Source of the DNA: Methylobacillus caricis
GTDB lineage: Bacteria > Pseudomonadota > Gammaproteobacteria > Burkholderiales > Methylophilaceae
Length of the DNA stretch: 64,000 nt
Direction: 5' to 3'
NCBI RefSeq assembly: GCF_020532705.1
Contig: NZ_JAJAVD010000001.1
Location: 1,116,001-1,180,000 of the forward strand
Positions 1 through 9,062 of this stretch are shown one piece after another (the first letter of the stretch is position 1; each line of letters opens with the position of its first letter). A program made the position numbers and the translations under genes. The notes below the pieces were generated by a model. The model was not told the origin of the DNA. It saw only the letters and a list, made by a program, of their open reading frames with translations, and searched no databases.

Positions 1-819
1 GTGGCAGGATATCTCAGCCGCGCTACGCGGGACCTGACCGTGCTGGCTGAATTTGATGCTGCACGCGGCTCAGCCGTATATGCAGCCAAGAATGCCGTCA
101 GCTACCAGCGTTTCAGCGGGGGCCGGTTTGCCTGGCAGATCAGCGTAGAGGCGAATGAATCCCAGCGCAGGAGAAATGGGGATTATGTCGCGGCAGAAGA
201 TCTGAATACGCGCATAGAAGAGTTTGTCACTGTTGCACGTCATGTCATCACACAGACCGATTACGATTTCAAGGGAAAGTTCTTCGAGGTATTAAAGGGT
301 GGTTTCCAAGGGCCGCTTTCTGGTCAAAAGGTACCGCCAGTCTATCTGTCTGGCAATGATGAGGCCTCGTATGCATTATCGGCACGTGTGGCTGATGTGC
401 ATGTGCTTGATGCCCAGCCACTGGCAGGCATCCGCCAGGAAATAACGCGCTTGCGCCAATTGGCAAGTACTGTTGGGAGAGAGATTGAAATAGGCATCCG
501 CCTGGATGTATTGGCCCGTGAAACCGAGGATGAAGCCATATTTGACGCCAAGCGCTATGCCGAGCAAAGCGGACAGGGCAAGGGGTTTGCCCACAACGCC
601 TTGTGGAGCGGATTGACAACTGCCAATACAGGCGCCTTGGCAACGCTGGTTGGCAGCTATCAGCAGGTCAGCGAAGGCATAGCTGAGCTTGCTGCCGCCG
701 GTGTTCATCACTTTATCCTGGGTGCAGTGCCCAGCCTTGAGGAGGCGTATCGCATTGGCGAGAATGTCCTGCCACAAGTGCGTTCCCTGATCGCTGGCAC
801 CAGCCAGCGCGCAGCCTGA
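1..819 (+). CDS. LLM-class flavin-dependent monooxygenase (SsuD-like), 5' end missing
   Basis: The C-terminal 272 residues of a luciferase-like FMNH2-dependent monooxygenase of the alkanesulfonate-monooxygenase group. Such enzymes use reduced flavin and O2 to split C-S bonds and release sulfite. The segment with GKFFEV and the conserved PPVYLSGNDEAS (about residue 112) matches the central part of SsuD-type proteins, and the end (HFILGAVPSLEEAYRIGENVLP) is the typical C-terminal LLM signature. Relatives are about 370-390 residues long, so roughly 100 residues lie upstream of the window; the GTG at base 1 is just the first in-frame codon and not a convincing start. The next gene, of the same family, follows 17 bp later, so the two form one operon. 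The exact substrate cannot be read from the sequence. Confidence 0.85.
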   Translation: MAGYLSRATRDLTVLAEFDAARGSAVYAAKNAVSYQRFSGGRFAWQISVEANESQRRRNGDYVAAEDLNTRIEEFVTVARHVITQTDYDFKGKFFEVLKGGFQGPLSGQKVPPVYLSGNDEASYALSARVADVHVLDAQPLAGIRQEITRLRQLASTVGREIEIGIRLDVLARETEDEAIFDAKRYAEQSGQGKGFAHNALWSGLTTANTGALATLVGSYQQVSEGIAELAAAGVHHFILGAVPSLEEAYRIGENVLPQVRSLIAGTSQRAA

Positions 820-836
820 TTGAGGAGTTAAGTATT

Positions 837-2006
837 ATGGCAATAGATGTTTTCTGGAGAATCCCCACCCACGGAGAGCCAAGCTCACTTCGCGACAAAC
901 TGCATCATCGCGGCGACTGGTCCCAGCAGCACGGTGACCATATTGTGCATAAAGGCTTGAGTGGTGGCCATGAAGATGGCTTTACCAACCTGGACTATAT
1001 CGCCGAGGTAGCGCGTGCGGCGGAGATATCTGGTTTTCAGGGAGGATTGATTCCATCATTTCCCATGACGGATGAACCCTGGGCGATTTCCTCTTTTCTT
1101 GCGCGTGAAACCAGTACTTTCCGTTTCATGATCGCATTCCAGCCAGGCTTCCTCAATCCCGTGGTAGCGGCACGCATGACAGCAAGCCTGCAGCGTGCAA
1201 CGGGCGGTCGTGCTCTTTATAACGTCATCACCGGCGGCGGCGGTCCTGCACAGTTGTGGTGGGGCGATGTGGCGCCTCATGATGATCGCTATGCCCGTAC
1301 TACGGAGTTTCTCGATGTATTGCGCGGTGTATGGCAGGGAGAAAAGTTCTCGTATAAGGGAAAGTTCTATCAAGTCGAAGATGCAGCCTTGCCCGCCCAG
1401 CTGCTGGGACAAGAGTTTCCGGAAATCTATTTTTCTGGATCTTCCGATGCTGCGCTGGCCTCTGCCTCCAAGCATGCGGAATACTATCTCTCGTGGCTGG
1501 AGCCTTTCGACCAATTACGCGAAAAGTTTGATCGCGTAAAAGAGCGCACTGATGCCTTGGGCCGGAAGATCAAATGCGCTGTGCGGGTGGATATCATTGC
1601 TCGGCGCACTGAAGAGGAGGCATGGCGTGAGGTGAGGCGAGGCTTTGAAAATCTGGACGACGCTGCCCGCGAACGCTACAAGCTTTTTGCGCAGCAGACT
1701 GGTGATTCAGTAGGAGCTGGACGTCAGCGTAGCAATGCGCCCAAAGAGTTGAATGACTACCGTGATTTCATTATCCATCCTAATGTCTGGTCAGGGCTCA
1801 GCTTGTTGCGGGGCGGGCAGACCCAGGGGATTGTCGGTAGTTACGAGCAGGTGGCGGAGCGCCTCGATGATTTGGTCAAGCTGGGGGCTGATGCGTTCAT
1901 CCTGGCCAGCACCCCGCACCTGGAAGAGGCCTATCGGGTTGGTGAGGAAGTGCTGCCACTTGTAAGAGGGCATGACAGTGCCCCGGCATTGCGGGTAGTC
2001 GGTTAG
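837..2006 (+). CDS. LLM-class flavin-dependent monooxygenase (alkanesulfonate monooxygenase-like)
   Basis: A full-length 389-residue luciferase-like monooxygenase. It starts MAIDVFWRIPTHGEPSS, close to the FWFLPTHGD start of SsuD, but has an insertion of about 25 residues afterwards and no SsuD-type GRSCED cysteine motif (it reads PSFPMTDEPW). GRALYNVITGGG (about residue 121), FPEIYFSGSS (about 198) and HLEEAYRVGEEVLP near the end are family hallmarks. The ATG has a good ribosome site (gaggag) 9 bp upstream. It follows the truncated paralogue and is the last gene of that operon, with a terminator-like hairpin at 2028-2060. It probably takes sulfur from an organosulfur compound other than simple alkanesulfonates; the substrate is unknown. 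Confidence 0.85.
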   Translation: MAIDVFWRIPTHGEPSSLRDKLHHRGDWSQQHGDHIVHKGLSGGHEDGFTNLDYIAEVARAAEISGFQGGLIPSFPMTDEPWAISSFLARETSTFRFMIAFQPGFLNPVVAARMTASLQRATGGRALYNVITGGGGPAQLWWGDVAPHDDRYARTTEFLDVLRGVWQGEKFSYKGKFYQVEDAALPAQLLGQEFPEIYFSGSSDAALASASKHAEYYLSWLEPFDQLREKFDRVKERTDALGRKIKCAVRVDIIARRTEEEAWREVRRGFENLDDAARERYKLFAQQTGDSVGAGRQRSNAPKELNDYRDFIIHPNVWSGLSLLRGGQTQGIVGSYEQVAERLDDLVKLGADAFILASTPHLEEAYRVGEEVLPLVRGHDSAPALRVVG

Positions 2007-2027
2007 TTATTCTCGCCACGCCTCAAG

Positions 2028-2060
2028 CTCCCTGTTCCGGCGTGATGCCGGGGCAGGGAG
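2028..2060 (+). terminator. Stem-loop after the monooxygenase operon
   Basis: CTCCCTG and CCGGC arms pair with GCCGG and CAGGGAG around a GTGAT loop, with a 2x2 internal mismatch. An AT-rich stretch (tatttaatta) follows rather than a pure T run, so it may be a weak intrinsic terminator or a 3' stabiliser. Confidence 0.5.
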
Positions 2061-2161
2061 TATTTAATTATATTTCCCATACATTCCCATCATCATAACG
2101 TGGCTGATATTAGAGTTCTGGCCCAGTAGAATGGCGATTTTGTTATCAAGATAGTTGATCC

Positions 2162-3964
2162 ATGCATCCTTTGCACCGCCTGTTCAATCATGCCCGCCAA
2201 TACAGAAAAGATGCCTACATTGCCTCTTTTTACTCCCTGCTGAACAAGATATTTGATATCTTGCCGGAGATTTTAATCGGCATAGCTGTGGATGTCGTGG
2301 TCAACCGCAAGGAATCCTTTCTGGCAGGCCTGGGTGTGGCTGAGCCAAGGGATCAGCTGATATTGCTTGCCTTGCTGACAGTCTTTATCTGGGTAGGCGA
2401 GTCGTTGTTTCAGTATTTGTATGACGTACGCTGGCGTAACCTTGCGCAGAACCTGCAACACGACCTGCGCATGGAAGCCTACCAACATGTGCAGAAGCTG
2501 GAATTGGCCTATTTTGAACGCAACCGCACAGGCAACCTGCTGGCTATCCTGAATGAAGATATCAATCAGATGGAGCGGTTCTTCAATGGTGGTTTCAATA
2601 GCCTGATCCAGGTTTTCTTTGGCTCGCTGATGGTGGGCGGCGTGTTTTTTGTGTTGACCAAGGAACTGGCTTTCCTGGCACTGATTCCTGTCCCTTTTAT
2701 TCTTTATGGCGCATTCTGGTTCCAGTCACGGCTGGCTTCCCGTTATACCTCAGTGCGTGAGGCCGCCGGCGCGCTGGCAACACGGCTGAATAATAATTTG
2801 CAAGGCATTGCTACCGTCAAGGCTTATGCCGCCGAGGAAATTGAAGCGCAACATATCAGCGATGCCTCCAATGTTTATCGCAATAATAACGCCGAGGCCA
2901 TTCGCCTTTCAGCTGCCATTACCCCGGTAATTCGCATGGCAATTCTGGCAGGCTTTACCGTGACCTTGCTCTATGGCGGTTTCATGACGCTCAAAGGTGA
3001 GCTGGGAGTGGGCAGCTATTCAGCATTGGTGTACCTGACGCAACGCTTACTATGGCCTTTGACTGGACTGGCCGAGCTGACTGATCTTTACCAACGCTCC
3101 ATGGCCTCAATCCAGCGCGTAATGAATCTGCTCGATACGCCTGTGAACATTGAATATGCAGGGCAGGCCTTGCCCATTAACGGGGTAAAAGGGGATATAC
3201 GTTTTAAACATGTGGATTTCTTCTATGAAAACAGCGGCGCTAATCCAGCCCTGCAAGACTTCAATTTGCATATTGCTGCTGGCCAGAACATCGCCTTTGT
3301 CGGCACCACTGGCGGTGGAAAAAGCACCATTACCAAGTTGCTGCTCCGATTTTATGAGCCGCAGGGCGGCGAAGTCCAGTTGGATGGTGTGAATATCAAT
3401 CACCTGAATCTACAGGAGTTGCGGCGCGCTATCGGCTATGTGGCCCAGGACACGTTCCTGGCCGATGCCAGCATTGCCGAGAATATTTCCTATGGACAGG
3501 CCGACGCCGGGATGGAAGACATCATTGCGGCGGCCAAGGCAGTAGAGGCCCATGAGTTTATCGAGAGCCTGCCCAAGGGTTACCTGACACAGGTGGGAGA
3601 GCGCGGCATGAAGCTGTCTGGAGGTCAACGGCAGCGCCTGGCCTTGGCGAGGGCTATTCTCAAGAATCCTCCCATCCTGATCCTGGATGAGGCTACTTCA
3701 GCTGTCGATAATGAAACCGAAGCTGCTATCCAGCGTTCGCTGGAAAAACTGGTGGTAGGCCGGACCAGCATTATCATTGCGCACCGCTTGTCCACTGTGC
3801 GTCATGCTGATTGCATCAACGTGCTGGAACGTGGTCGCATCATAGAGTCTGGAACGCATGACGAGCTGTTGTCCAAGGATGGTGTTTATGCTGATCTCTG
3901 GCATTTGCAGACAGGCGAGTTAAGTGCGGTCGTGACGCCAGCCGATGCATTAGCCATTGGCTAG
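2162..3964 (+). CDS. ABC transporter, fused permease and ATPase (exporter type)
   Basis: A 600-residue half-transporter that would work as a homodimer in the inner membrane. An N-terminal membrane domain (about residues 15-310, with hydrophobic segments around 65-85, 140-180 and 250-280) is followed by a nucleotide-binding domain. Visible motifs are Walker A GTTGGGKST (about 380), Q-loop, signature LSGGQRQR (about 484), Walker B ILILDEATS (about 505) and the switch histidine in IIAHRLS (about 538). This is the MsbA/multidrug/HlyB-like family and the substrate cannot be told. The start has no strong ribosome site. It lies alone between a terminator-like hairpin and a 278-bp gap, so its link to the monooxygenases upstream is only by position. 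Confidence 0.9.
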   Translation: MHPLHRLFNHARQYRKDAYIASFYSLLNKIFDILPEILIGIAVDVVVNRKESFLAGLGVAEPRDQLILLALLTVFIWVGESLFQYLYDVRWRNLAQNLQHDLRMEAYQHVQKLELAYFERNRTGNLLAILNEDINQMERFFNGGFNSLIQVFFGSLMVGGVFFVLTKELAFLALIPVPFILYGAFWFQSRLASRYTSVREAAGALATRLNNNLQGIATVKAYAAEEIEAQHISDASNVYRNNNAEAIRLSAAITPVIRMAILAGFTVTLLYGGFMTLKGELGVGSYSALVYLTQRLLWPLTGLAELTDLYQRSMASIQRVMNLLDTPVNIEYAGQALPINGVKGDIRFKHVDFFYENSGANPALQDFNLHIAAGQNIAFVGTTGGGKSTITKLLLRFYEPQGGEVQLDGVNINHLNLQELRRAIGYVAQDTFLADASIAENISYGQADAGMEDIIAAAKAVEAHEFIESLPKGYLTQVGERGMKLSGGQRQRLALARAILKNPPILILDEATSAVDNETEAAIQRSLEKLVVGRTSIIIAHRLSTVRHADCINVLERGRIIESGTHDELLSKDGVYADLWHLQTGELSAVVTPADALAIG

Positions 3965-4185
3965 CGTGACATGAGTCATGAAGGCCATAGGGCTTGATGG
4001 GGAAATAGCGAAAGGCGCGACCTGCCCATTGCTAATGAGACAAGTCTGTGGTGGTCAGTGATAGGCCATTGATATGGCAGGAGTGATCTGTTGGTTTCTA
4101 GCCAGTTTTCACCAAGTGCTCAAAACCCTACAGTTTGCAAGGGGCGGATATGCTCAACTGGGACTGCATGTTAGAATTGCGCCAT

Positions 4186-4210
4186 GCCGGAATCCCGGCT
4201 GTTTGTTTTT
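4186..4210 (+). terminator. Possible terminator or attenuator before the cupin gene
   Basis: GCCGG-aatc-CCGGC followed by tgtttgttttt. It lies in the 278-bp gap after the ABC transporter and could end that transcript, or attenuate a transcript running into the cupin gene 33 bp further on. I see nothing else convincing in 3965-4242. Confidence 0.35.
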
Positions 4211-4242
4211 CAAGCTTTATTATCTATATCAAGGACGTTTAA

Positions 4243-4518
4243 ATGAGCCAAATTACTGTTGAACACAATCCCAGTGAAGAAAAATTGAAGCAACTTGGCG
4301 TTGCTAACTGGTCTATCTGGGAAAAGGAAGTTTCCAAGTTTCCACTGGATTTCGGTATCAAGGAAACTGCTTACGTACTTGAAGGCGAAATCATTGTGAC
4401 CCCTAAGGGTGGCGAGCCTGTGCGTATCGTTCCTGGTGACCTGGTCGTGTTTCCTGCCGGCCTGGACACCAGCTGGGAAGTGGTCAAGCCACTGCGCAAG
4501 CATTACAAGCACGGTTAA
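4243..4518 (+). CDS. Small single-domain cupin protein (Cupin_3 / DUF861 type)
   Basis: A 91-residue protein that is one beta-barrel cupin domain. The stretch YVLEGEIIVTPKGG (about residues 46-59), then VRIVPGDLVVFPAGLDTSWEV, is the second half of the cupin fold as found in the (S)-ureidoglycine aminohydrolase-like DUF861 family. The usual metal-binding histidines of cupin motif 1 are not obvious. Start ATG has an aaggac ribosome site. It is a single gene that ends in a bidirectional terminator shared with glnD. The function is unknown; family members bind small molecules or metals. Confidence 0.75.
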   Translation: MSQITVEHNPSEEKLKQLGVANWSIWEKEVSKFPLDFGIKETAYVLEGEIIVTPKGGEPVRIVPGDLVVFPAGLDTSWEVVKPLRKHYKHG

Positions 4519-4551
4519 TCCTGCCTGATGCGCTTTCTGGCGCATTGCAAT

Positions 4552-4581
4552 AAAAAGCCTCATCATTTGATGAGGCTTTTT
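4552..4581. terminator. Bidirectional intrinsic terminator between cupin gene and glnD
   Basis: A perfect 14-bp inverted repeat (aaaaagcctcatca / tgatgaggcttttt) with a 2-base centre. The T run on one strand and the A run on the other let it end both the cupin transcript (plus) and the map-glnD transcript (minus). Confidence 0.9.
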
Positions 4582-4608
4582 ATTTGCGATGGAACCCTGA
4601 TTAACAGG

Positions 4609-7191
4609 CTAAAGCTGCTCACGCAGGCTATGCTCTATAAGCTGCAGGGTTTCCGCACTCAAGCGTTGGCCTGACTGTGCCGAGATGAGGAAGGTATCTT
4701 CTGCCCGATTGCCCAGTGTGTTGATCTTGGCAGTATGAAGTCTGACATGCTGTTGCAGCAGGATGTGTGCAATCCTTGATAGCAATCCGGGGCGGTCATT
4801 GGTAGCGATGTCGAGCAATGTATTGTTGCTGTTGGCCTCAGTGGTGAGCGCAAGTTCTGTCTTCATCGGCATATGCTTGACCTGGCGGCTGAGACGTCCT
4901 TGTAGCGGCGGGTCAGCCGGTGTCTTGCTGATGAGTTTTTGCATTAGCTCATACTCGATATAATTTAATAAATCACGATAACTTATCCTGTTATCGGTTT
5001 GATCCAGAACAAGAAAGTTATCAAGCGCATAGCCATTTTGCGTGGTATATACCTTGGCTTCTACGATGTTATAGCCCAGATGTTCAAAAAAGCTGCATAT
5101 GCGCGCAAAAATATCAGCCTGGTCCGGCATATAGATCATGGTCTGTATTCCATCACCGGCGGGACTCAGCCGGGCACGGACTATAGGCTTGTCGGTATTG
5201 ACATGGGCCAGGAGCAGGCGCGTGTTCCAGGCAATTTGTTGACTGTCATGCCGCAGAAAATAGGTACTGCCCAGTTTTTGCCAGAATGGCAGGTAGGCTT
5301 TTTCAACAACGCCATAATGGCTGAGTATTTCCTTGGCTTGCTGCTGGCGAGCATGTAGCTCCTGGTCCAGGTTGGTGCCGCTGCCGCGCAGTATCCGCTG
5401 CGTTGCACGGAACAGATTTTCCAGCAGGGCAGCTTTCCATGCGTTCCACACCTTGGGACTGGTGCCGCGAATGTCGGCTACGGTCAGTAGGTAGAGTGCG
5501 ATCAGGCGGTATTCACTGCCTACAACCTGGGAAAACTTTTCTATCACGGCCGGGTCGGAGAGGTCTGATTTTTGTGCTGTGCTGGACATAATCAGGTGTG
5601 CCTCCACCAACCAGGCAACTAGCTCGGCATCTTCTTCTGAAAGACCATGCTGCTTGCAGAATCTGCGCGCGTCCACTGCCCCCAGCGTCGAGTGGTCGCC
5701 ACCACGTCCCTTGGCGATATCGTGGAATAGGGCTCCCAGGTAAAGCAGCCAGGGTTTGGGAAACTCGCTGAACAGGCGGCTACAAAGCGGGAACTCGTGG
5801 GCAAACTGAGGCTGGGCAAAACGACGCAGGTTGCCCAGCACGTTGAGTATATGCTCGTCTACGGTATAGACATGGAACAGGTCATGTTGCATTTGTCCCG
5901 AAACCCTACCGAATGCGGGAATGTAACGTCCGAGTATGCCATACCGGTTCATGCGCTTGAGTGTGTGGGTAATGCCGTCAGGCTGGCTCAGTATCTCAAG
6001 AAAAAGGCGTTTGTTTTCGGGCGCATGCCGGAATTGTGGAGTGATGTGGCTTTTGGTGCGGTGCAGGGCACGCAGAAGCTCAGCCCCCATTCCTTTTAAT
6101 TCAGGGTGTTGCTGTAATACCAGAAAGCTTTCCAGAATGGCCGTTGGTTCATCATAGAGCAATGTGGGGTTCTTGGTTTCCAGCAAACCATTCACCGCTT
6201 CAAAGCGGTCATTGATGCTGATGACAGTATGTTGTGTAGGGTAGATGCGCTCACGTAATACCTGGAGCATGATTTCATTGATCAGGCTGACAAACTTGGC
6301 ACTTTGGTAAAAGCTGTGCATGAGCTGTTCGCTGGCACGCTTGCGCTTGGTGGTGGTATACCCCATCCGGCTTGCCAGTTCGTTCTGGAAGTCAAACAGT
6401 AGTCGGTCTTCACGGCGCTTCGCCAGATAGTGCAGGCGCGTGCGCAACATCTGCAGGTTGCGTTCATGGCGACGTGTTTGCTGAGCAGCCTGCTTGGAAA
6501 TAACCCGGTTCTTGACCAGTTCCCCCCATGTGCTGCCAAGGCCAAGGGCACGTGCAATCCATATGACGTTGTGCAAATCGCGCAAGCCGCCAGGGCTTTC
6601 CTTGATATTGGGCTCAAGGTTATAGGCAGTGTCATTAAAGCGGGCATGCCGCTGTTGCTGCTCCCGAGTCTTGGCCTCAAAAAACGCTTCTATCCGCATG
6701 GCTGCGGATATCAGGCGCTCAAATTCCGCATATAGCACAGGCGTGCCGCATAGGTGCCTGGCTTCCAGCAGGTTGGTTTGCACCGTGACATCACGGCTGG
6801 CTTCATCCAAGCACTCCTCCAGCGTGCGTACGCTATGGCCTATAGCCAGGCCTATATCCCAAAAAATGCCAATCAGCTCTTCTATGCGGTGATTGGCACG
6901 TTCATCGATATTACCGGACAGCAGGATCAGGATATCAATGTCAGAGTATGGGAACAGTTCCCCGCGGCCATATCCGCCTACCGCAACTAGGCAGGCTTGG
7001 TCCGGTAGCTCAAACTCATTCCATAGGCTCTGCAGCGTGTGGTCCACCAATTGGGCCTGTTGTTTCAGCAATAGGCCCACATTCGGCTTGTTTTCAAATG
7101 CCTTCTGCAAGGTTTGCTGTTGCTCCAGCAAATATTTGCGCCAATATTTGGCAAGAGCGTCATGTTCACGCAAAACTGGATGGGCCTGCAT
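4609..7191 (-). CDS. glnD: Bifunctional uridylyltransferase / uridylyl-removing enzyme (PII-modifying)
   Basis: An 860-residue nitrogen sensor that adds UMP to PII proteins (GlnB/GlnK) when glutamine is low and removes it when glutamine is high. Domains in order: nucleotidyltransferase with GGYGRGELFPYSDIDIL (about residues 72-88), helical linker, HD hydrolase domain with LFHDIAKGRGGDHS (about 485), and two C-terminal ACT domains (about 690-770 and 790-860) that sense glutamine. All catalytic motifs look intact and the length matches the family (about 860-890). The gene starts 5 bp after the map stop codon, so map and glnD are co-transcribed, as in many beta- and gammaproteobacteria. Confidence 0.97.
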   Translation of the reverse strand: MQAHPVLREHDALAKYWRKYLLEQQQTLQKAFENKPNVGLLLKQQAQLVDHTLQSLWNEFELPDQACLVAVGGYGRGELFPYSDIDILILLSGNIDERANHRIEELIGIFWDIGLAIGHSVRTLEECLDEASRDVTVQTNLLEARHLCGTPVLYAEFERLISAAMRIEAFFEAKTREQQQRHARFNDTAYNLEPNIKESPGGLRDLHNVIWIARALGLGSTWGELVKNRVISKQAAQQTRRHERNLQMLRTRLHYLAKRREDRLLFDFQNELASRMGYTTTKRKRASEQLMHSFYQSAKFVSLINEIMLQVLRERIYPTQHTVISINDRFEAVNGLLETKNPTLLYDEPTAILESFLVLQQHPELKGMGAELLRALHRTKSHITPQFRHAPENKRLFLEILSQPDGITHTLKRMNRYGILGRYIPAFGRVSGQMQHDLFHVYTVDEHILNVLGNLRRFAQPQFAHEFPLCSRLFSEFPKPWLLYLGALFHDIAKGRGGDHSTLGAVDARRFCKQHGLSEEDAELVAWLVEAHLIMSSTAQKSDLSDPAVIEKFSQVVGSEYRLIALYLLTVADIRGTSPKVWNAWKAALLENLFRATQRILRGSGTNLDQELHARQQQAKEILSHYGVVEKAYLPFWQKLGSTYFLRHDSQQIAWNTRLLLAHVNTDKPIVRARLSPAGDGIQTMIYMPDQADIFARICSFFEHLGYNIVEAKVYTTQNGYALDNFLVLDQTDNRISYRDLLNYIEYELMQKLISKTPADPPLQGRLSRQVKHMPMKTELALTTEANSNNTLLDIATNDRPGLLSRIAHILLQQHVRLHTAKINTLGNRAEDTFLISAQSGQRLSAETLQLIEHSLREQL

Positions 7192-7196
7192 TGATG

Positions 7197-8009
7197 TTAA
7201 GCGCTTGCCTGTTTGATGAAGGATGGGGGGGCAGGCGTGCCTGCGGAAATGGTCAGGACTTCATAACCCTGCTCGGTCACCAGCACGGTGTGTTCCCACT
7301 GGGCAGACAGGCTATGGTCCTTGGTTACAATGGTCCAGCCGTCACCAAGCTGTTTGATGTCGCGCTTGCCGGCATTGATCATGGGCTCTATCGTGAAAAT
7401 CATGCCAGGTTTCAGTGTGGCGCCTTTGCCTGCCTGGCCATAATGCAGCACCTGCGGGTCTTCATGGAAATTCTTGCCGATGCCATGCCCGCAGAACTCA
7501 CGTACTACGCTGAAACCGTTCTTCTCGGCATAAGTCTGGATAGCATGGCCAATATCGCCAAGCGTTGCGCCTGGCTTGACCTGGGCAATACCCAGCCACA
7601 TGCAGTCGTAAGTAATGTCCGAGAGGCGCTTGGCCTGTATTGAGATATCCCCTACATGGAACATGCGGCTGGTATCGCCGTAATAGCCATCCTTGATGAC
7701 CGTAATGTCAATATTGAGAACGTCACCACTCTTCAAGACTTTTTCACCTGGAATTCCATGGCAGATCTGGTGGTTCACAGAAGTGCATATCGACTTTGGG
7801 TAGGGAGTGTGTCCATGTGGGGCATAGTTGAGTGGGGCCGGGATGGTCTTTTGCACATTGACCATGTAGTCATGGCAGAGCTCGTCCAGCTTGCCTGTAG
7901 TCACACCCGGCTTGATATGCGGCGTGATAAAATCCAGAACTTCTGCAGCGAGCTTGCAAGCTACGCGCATTTTCTCAATATCTCTTTCGGTTTTGATGTT
8001 AATTGCCAT
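7197..8009 (-). CDS. map: Methionine aminopeptidase, type I
   Basis: Removes the initiator methionine from new proteins in the cytoplasm. All five metal ligands of the pita-bread fold can be seen: two aspartates in NIDITVIKDGYYGDTSRM, the histidine in GHGIGKNFHEDP, and the glutamates in TIEPMIN and WEHTVLV. I chose the second of two closely spaced ATGs, giving 270 residues that begin MAINIKTERDIEKM, since family members start in this way; the upstream ATG at 8015 adds only two residues. It is divergent from rpsB, the usual arrangement, and co-transcribed with glnD. A small hairpin (ATGGGC-ttta-GCCCAT, 8019-8034) lies just upstream. Confidence 0.96.
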   Translation of the reverse strand: MAINIKTERDIEKMRVACKLAAEVLDFITPHIKPGVTTGKLDELCHDYMVNVQKTIPAPLNYAPHGHTPYPKSICTSVNHQICHGIPGEKVLKSGDVLNIDITVIKDGYYGDTSRMFHVGDISIQAKRLSDITYDCMWLGIAQVKPGATLGDIGHAIQTYAEKNGFSVVREFCGHGIGKNFHEDPQVLHYGQAGKGATLKPGMIFTIEPMINAGKRDIKQLGDGWTIVTKDHSLSAQWEHTVLVTEQGYEVLTISAGTPAPPSFIKQASA

Positions 8010-8040
8010 GTGCATTGATGGGCTTTAGCCCATGTTTTCC

Positions 8041-8070
8041 TTGAGTTCGTACAGGTGCTTATGTTAGCAT
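8041..8070 (+). promoter_or_regulatory. Candidate sigma-70 promoter for rpsB-tsf
   Basis: TTGAGT at 8041-8046 and TAGCAT at 8065-8070 with an 18-bp spacer, directed at rpsB. This would give a leader of about 150 nt. A second possible -35 (TTGACA, 8082-8087) has no good -10 at the right distance. Both are sequence matches only. Confidence 0.35.
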
Positions 8071-8084
8071 ACCGCACCCGTTTG

Positions 8085-8225
8085 ACAGGAGTGTCCTGTT
8101 GGTCGGCTTAGTAGTCTGTTGAATAGTCGGCAGACTGCAAATCTGCACACATGCCCCGTACAGGGTGTCCGCCACGGCGGATGTTGTTGGGCGTGTGGAA
8201 GCATAACCCTTACTGGAGAATTAAA
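8085..8225 (+). ncRNA. Probable structured rpsB 5' leader (S2 autoregulation candidate)
   Basis: The map-rpsB gap holds two compact inverted repeats: ACAGGA-gtg-TCCTGT (8085-8099) and GTCCGC-cacg-GCGGAT (8167-8182). They are followed by a GC-rich stretch just before the ribosome site (ctggagaa). In gammaproteobacteria the same position between map and rpsB carries the t44/rpsB leader, used by ribosomal protein S2 to repress its own mRNA. I infer an equivalent element here; membership of that RNA family was not tested. Confidence 0.4.
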
Positions 8226-8975
8226 ATGTCCGTGACCATGCGTCAAATGCTGGAAGCCGGTGTCCACTTCGGCCACCAAACCCGTTACTGGAATCCCAAG
8301 ATGGCGGAGTACATCTTTGGTGATCGCAACAAGATTCATATTGTCAACCTGGAAAAAACCCTGCCGCTGTTTGAAGATGCACTGAAGTATGTGCGCCAGT
8401 TAGCTGCAAACAAGGGCCGTATCCTGTTCGTTGGCACCAAGCGTCAAGCCCGTGAAATCGTCAAGGAAGAAGCACAGCGCGCCAATTGCGCTTATGTTAA
8501 CCATCGCTGGCTGGGTGGCATGCTGACTAACTTCAAGACGGTCAAACAGTCTATCAAGCGCCTGAATGAATACGAAGCGCTGTTGCAGGAAGGCGGTCTT
8601 GGCAAGTTTGGCAAGAAAGAAGCCCTTGGCTATAAGCGTGAAGTTGACAAGCTCGAGCGTTCTATTGGTGGCATCAAGGAAATGGGTGGCCTGCCAGACG
8701 CGATTTTCATTATCGACGTTGGCCATGAAAGCGGTGCTGTGACTGAAGCAGCAAAGCTTGGCATTCCTGTGATCGGTGTTGTTGATACCAACAACTCCCC
8801 AGATGGCGTAGCTTACGTTATCCCTGGTAATGATGATTCCAGCCGTGCAATCCGCCTGTATGCCCGTGGTATTGCTGATGCGGTTCTGGAAGGTCGTAGC
8901 CACAGCATCAACGAAATTGTAAAGGCAGCGTCTGAAGAAGAATTTGTCGAGGTTGAAGAAGCCGCGGCAGAGTAA
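8226..8975 (+). CDS. rpsB: 30S ribosomal protein S2
   Basis: A 249-residue small-subunit ribosomal protein. The start [26 protein letters not shown] is the canonical S2 N-terminus, so the ATG at 8226 (ribosome site ctggag) is right and the in-frame extension to 8151 belongs to the leader. Further S2 signatures are [29 protein letters not shown], and PDAIFIIDV followed by [10 protein letters not shown]. The C-terminus is acidic. It forms the rpsB-tsf operon; an intrinsic terminator after the stop lets S2 and EF-Ts be made in different amounts. Confidence 0.98.
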   Translation: MSVTMRQMLEAGVHFGHQTRYWNPKMAEYIFGDRNKIHIVNLEKTLPLFEDALKYVRQLAANKGRILFVGTKRQAREIVKEEAQRANCAYVNHRWLGGMLTNFKTVKQSIKRLNEYEALLQEGGLGKFGKKEALGYKREVDKLERSIGGIKEMGGLPDAIFIIDVGHESGAVTEAAKLGIPVIGVVDTNNSPDGVAYVIPGNDDSSRAIRLYARGIADAVLEGRSHSINEIVKAASEEEFVEVEEAAAE

Positions 8976-8984
8976 GACCCTGTT

Positions 8985-9011
8985 AAAAGGGGGCTCTGGC
9001 CCCCTTTTTTT
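8985..9011 (+). terminator. Intrinsic terminator/attenuator between rpsB and tsf
   Basis: A 10-bp stem (aaaagggggc / gcccccttttt) with a TCTG loop followed directly by T residues, 10 bp after the rpsB stop. tsf follows 50 bp later, so it is likely a partial terminator that sets the rpsB:tsf ratio. Confidence 0.8.
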
Positions 9012-9062
9012 GTACCTGATTCTGGCCGATCGCCAGAACAATCAATGATTAAGGAGTAAAAA

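Noticed and set aside
6948-7643. A 231-residue plus-strand frame across the glnD-map junction
   Set aside because: It crosses two certain genes on the other strand and shows no protein-like motif.
8082-8110. TTGACA at 8082-8087 as the -35 of the main rpsB promoter
   Set aside because: At 16-18 bp downstream there is only ggctta/cttagt, a poor -10. The upstream TTGAGT/TAGCAT pair is better, though also weak.
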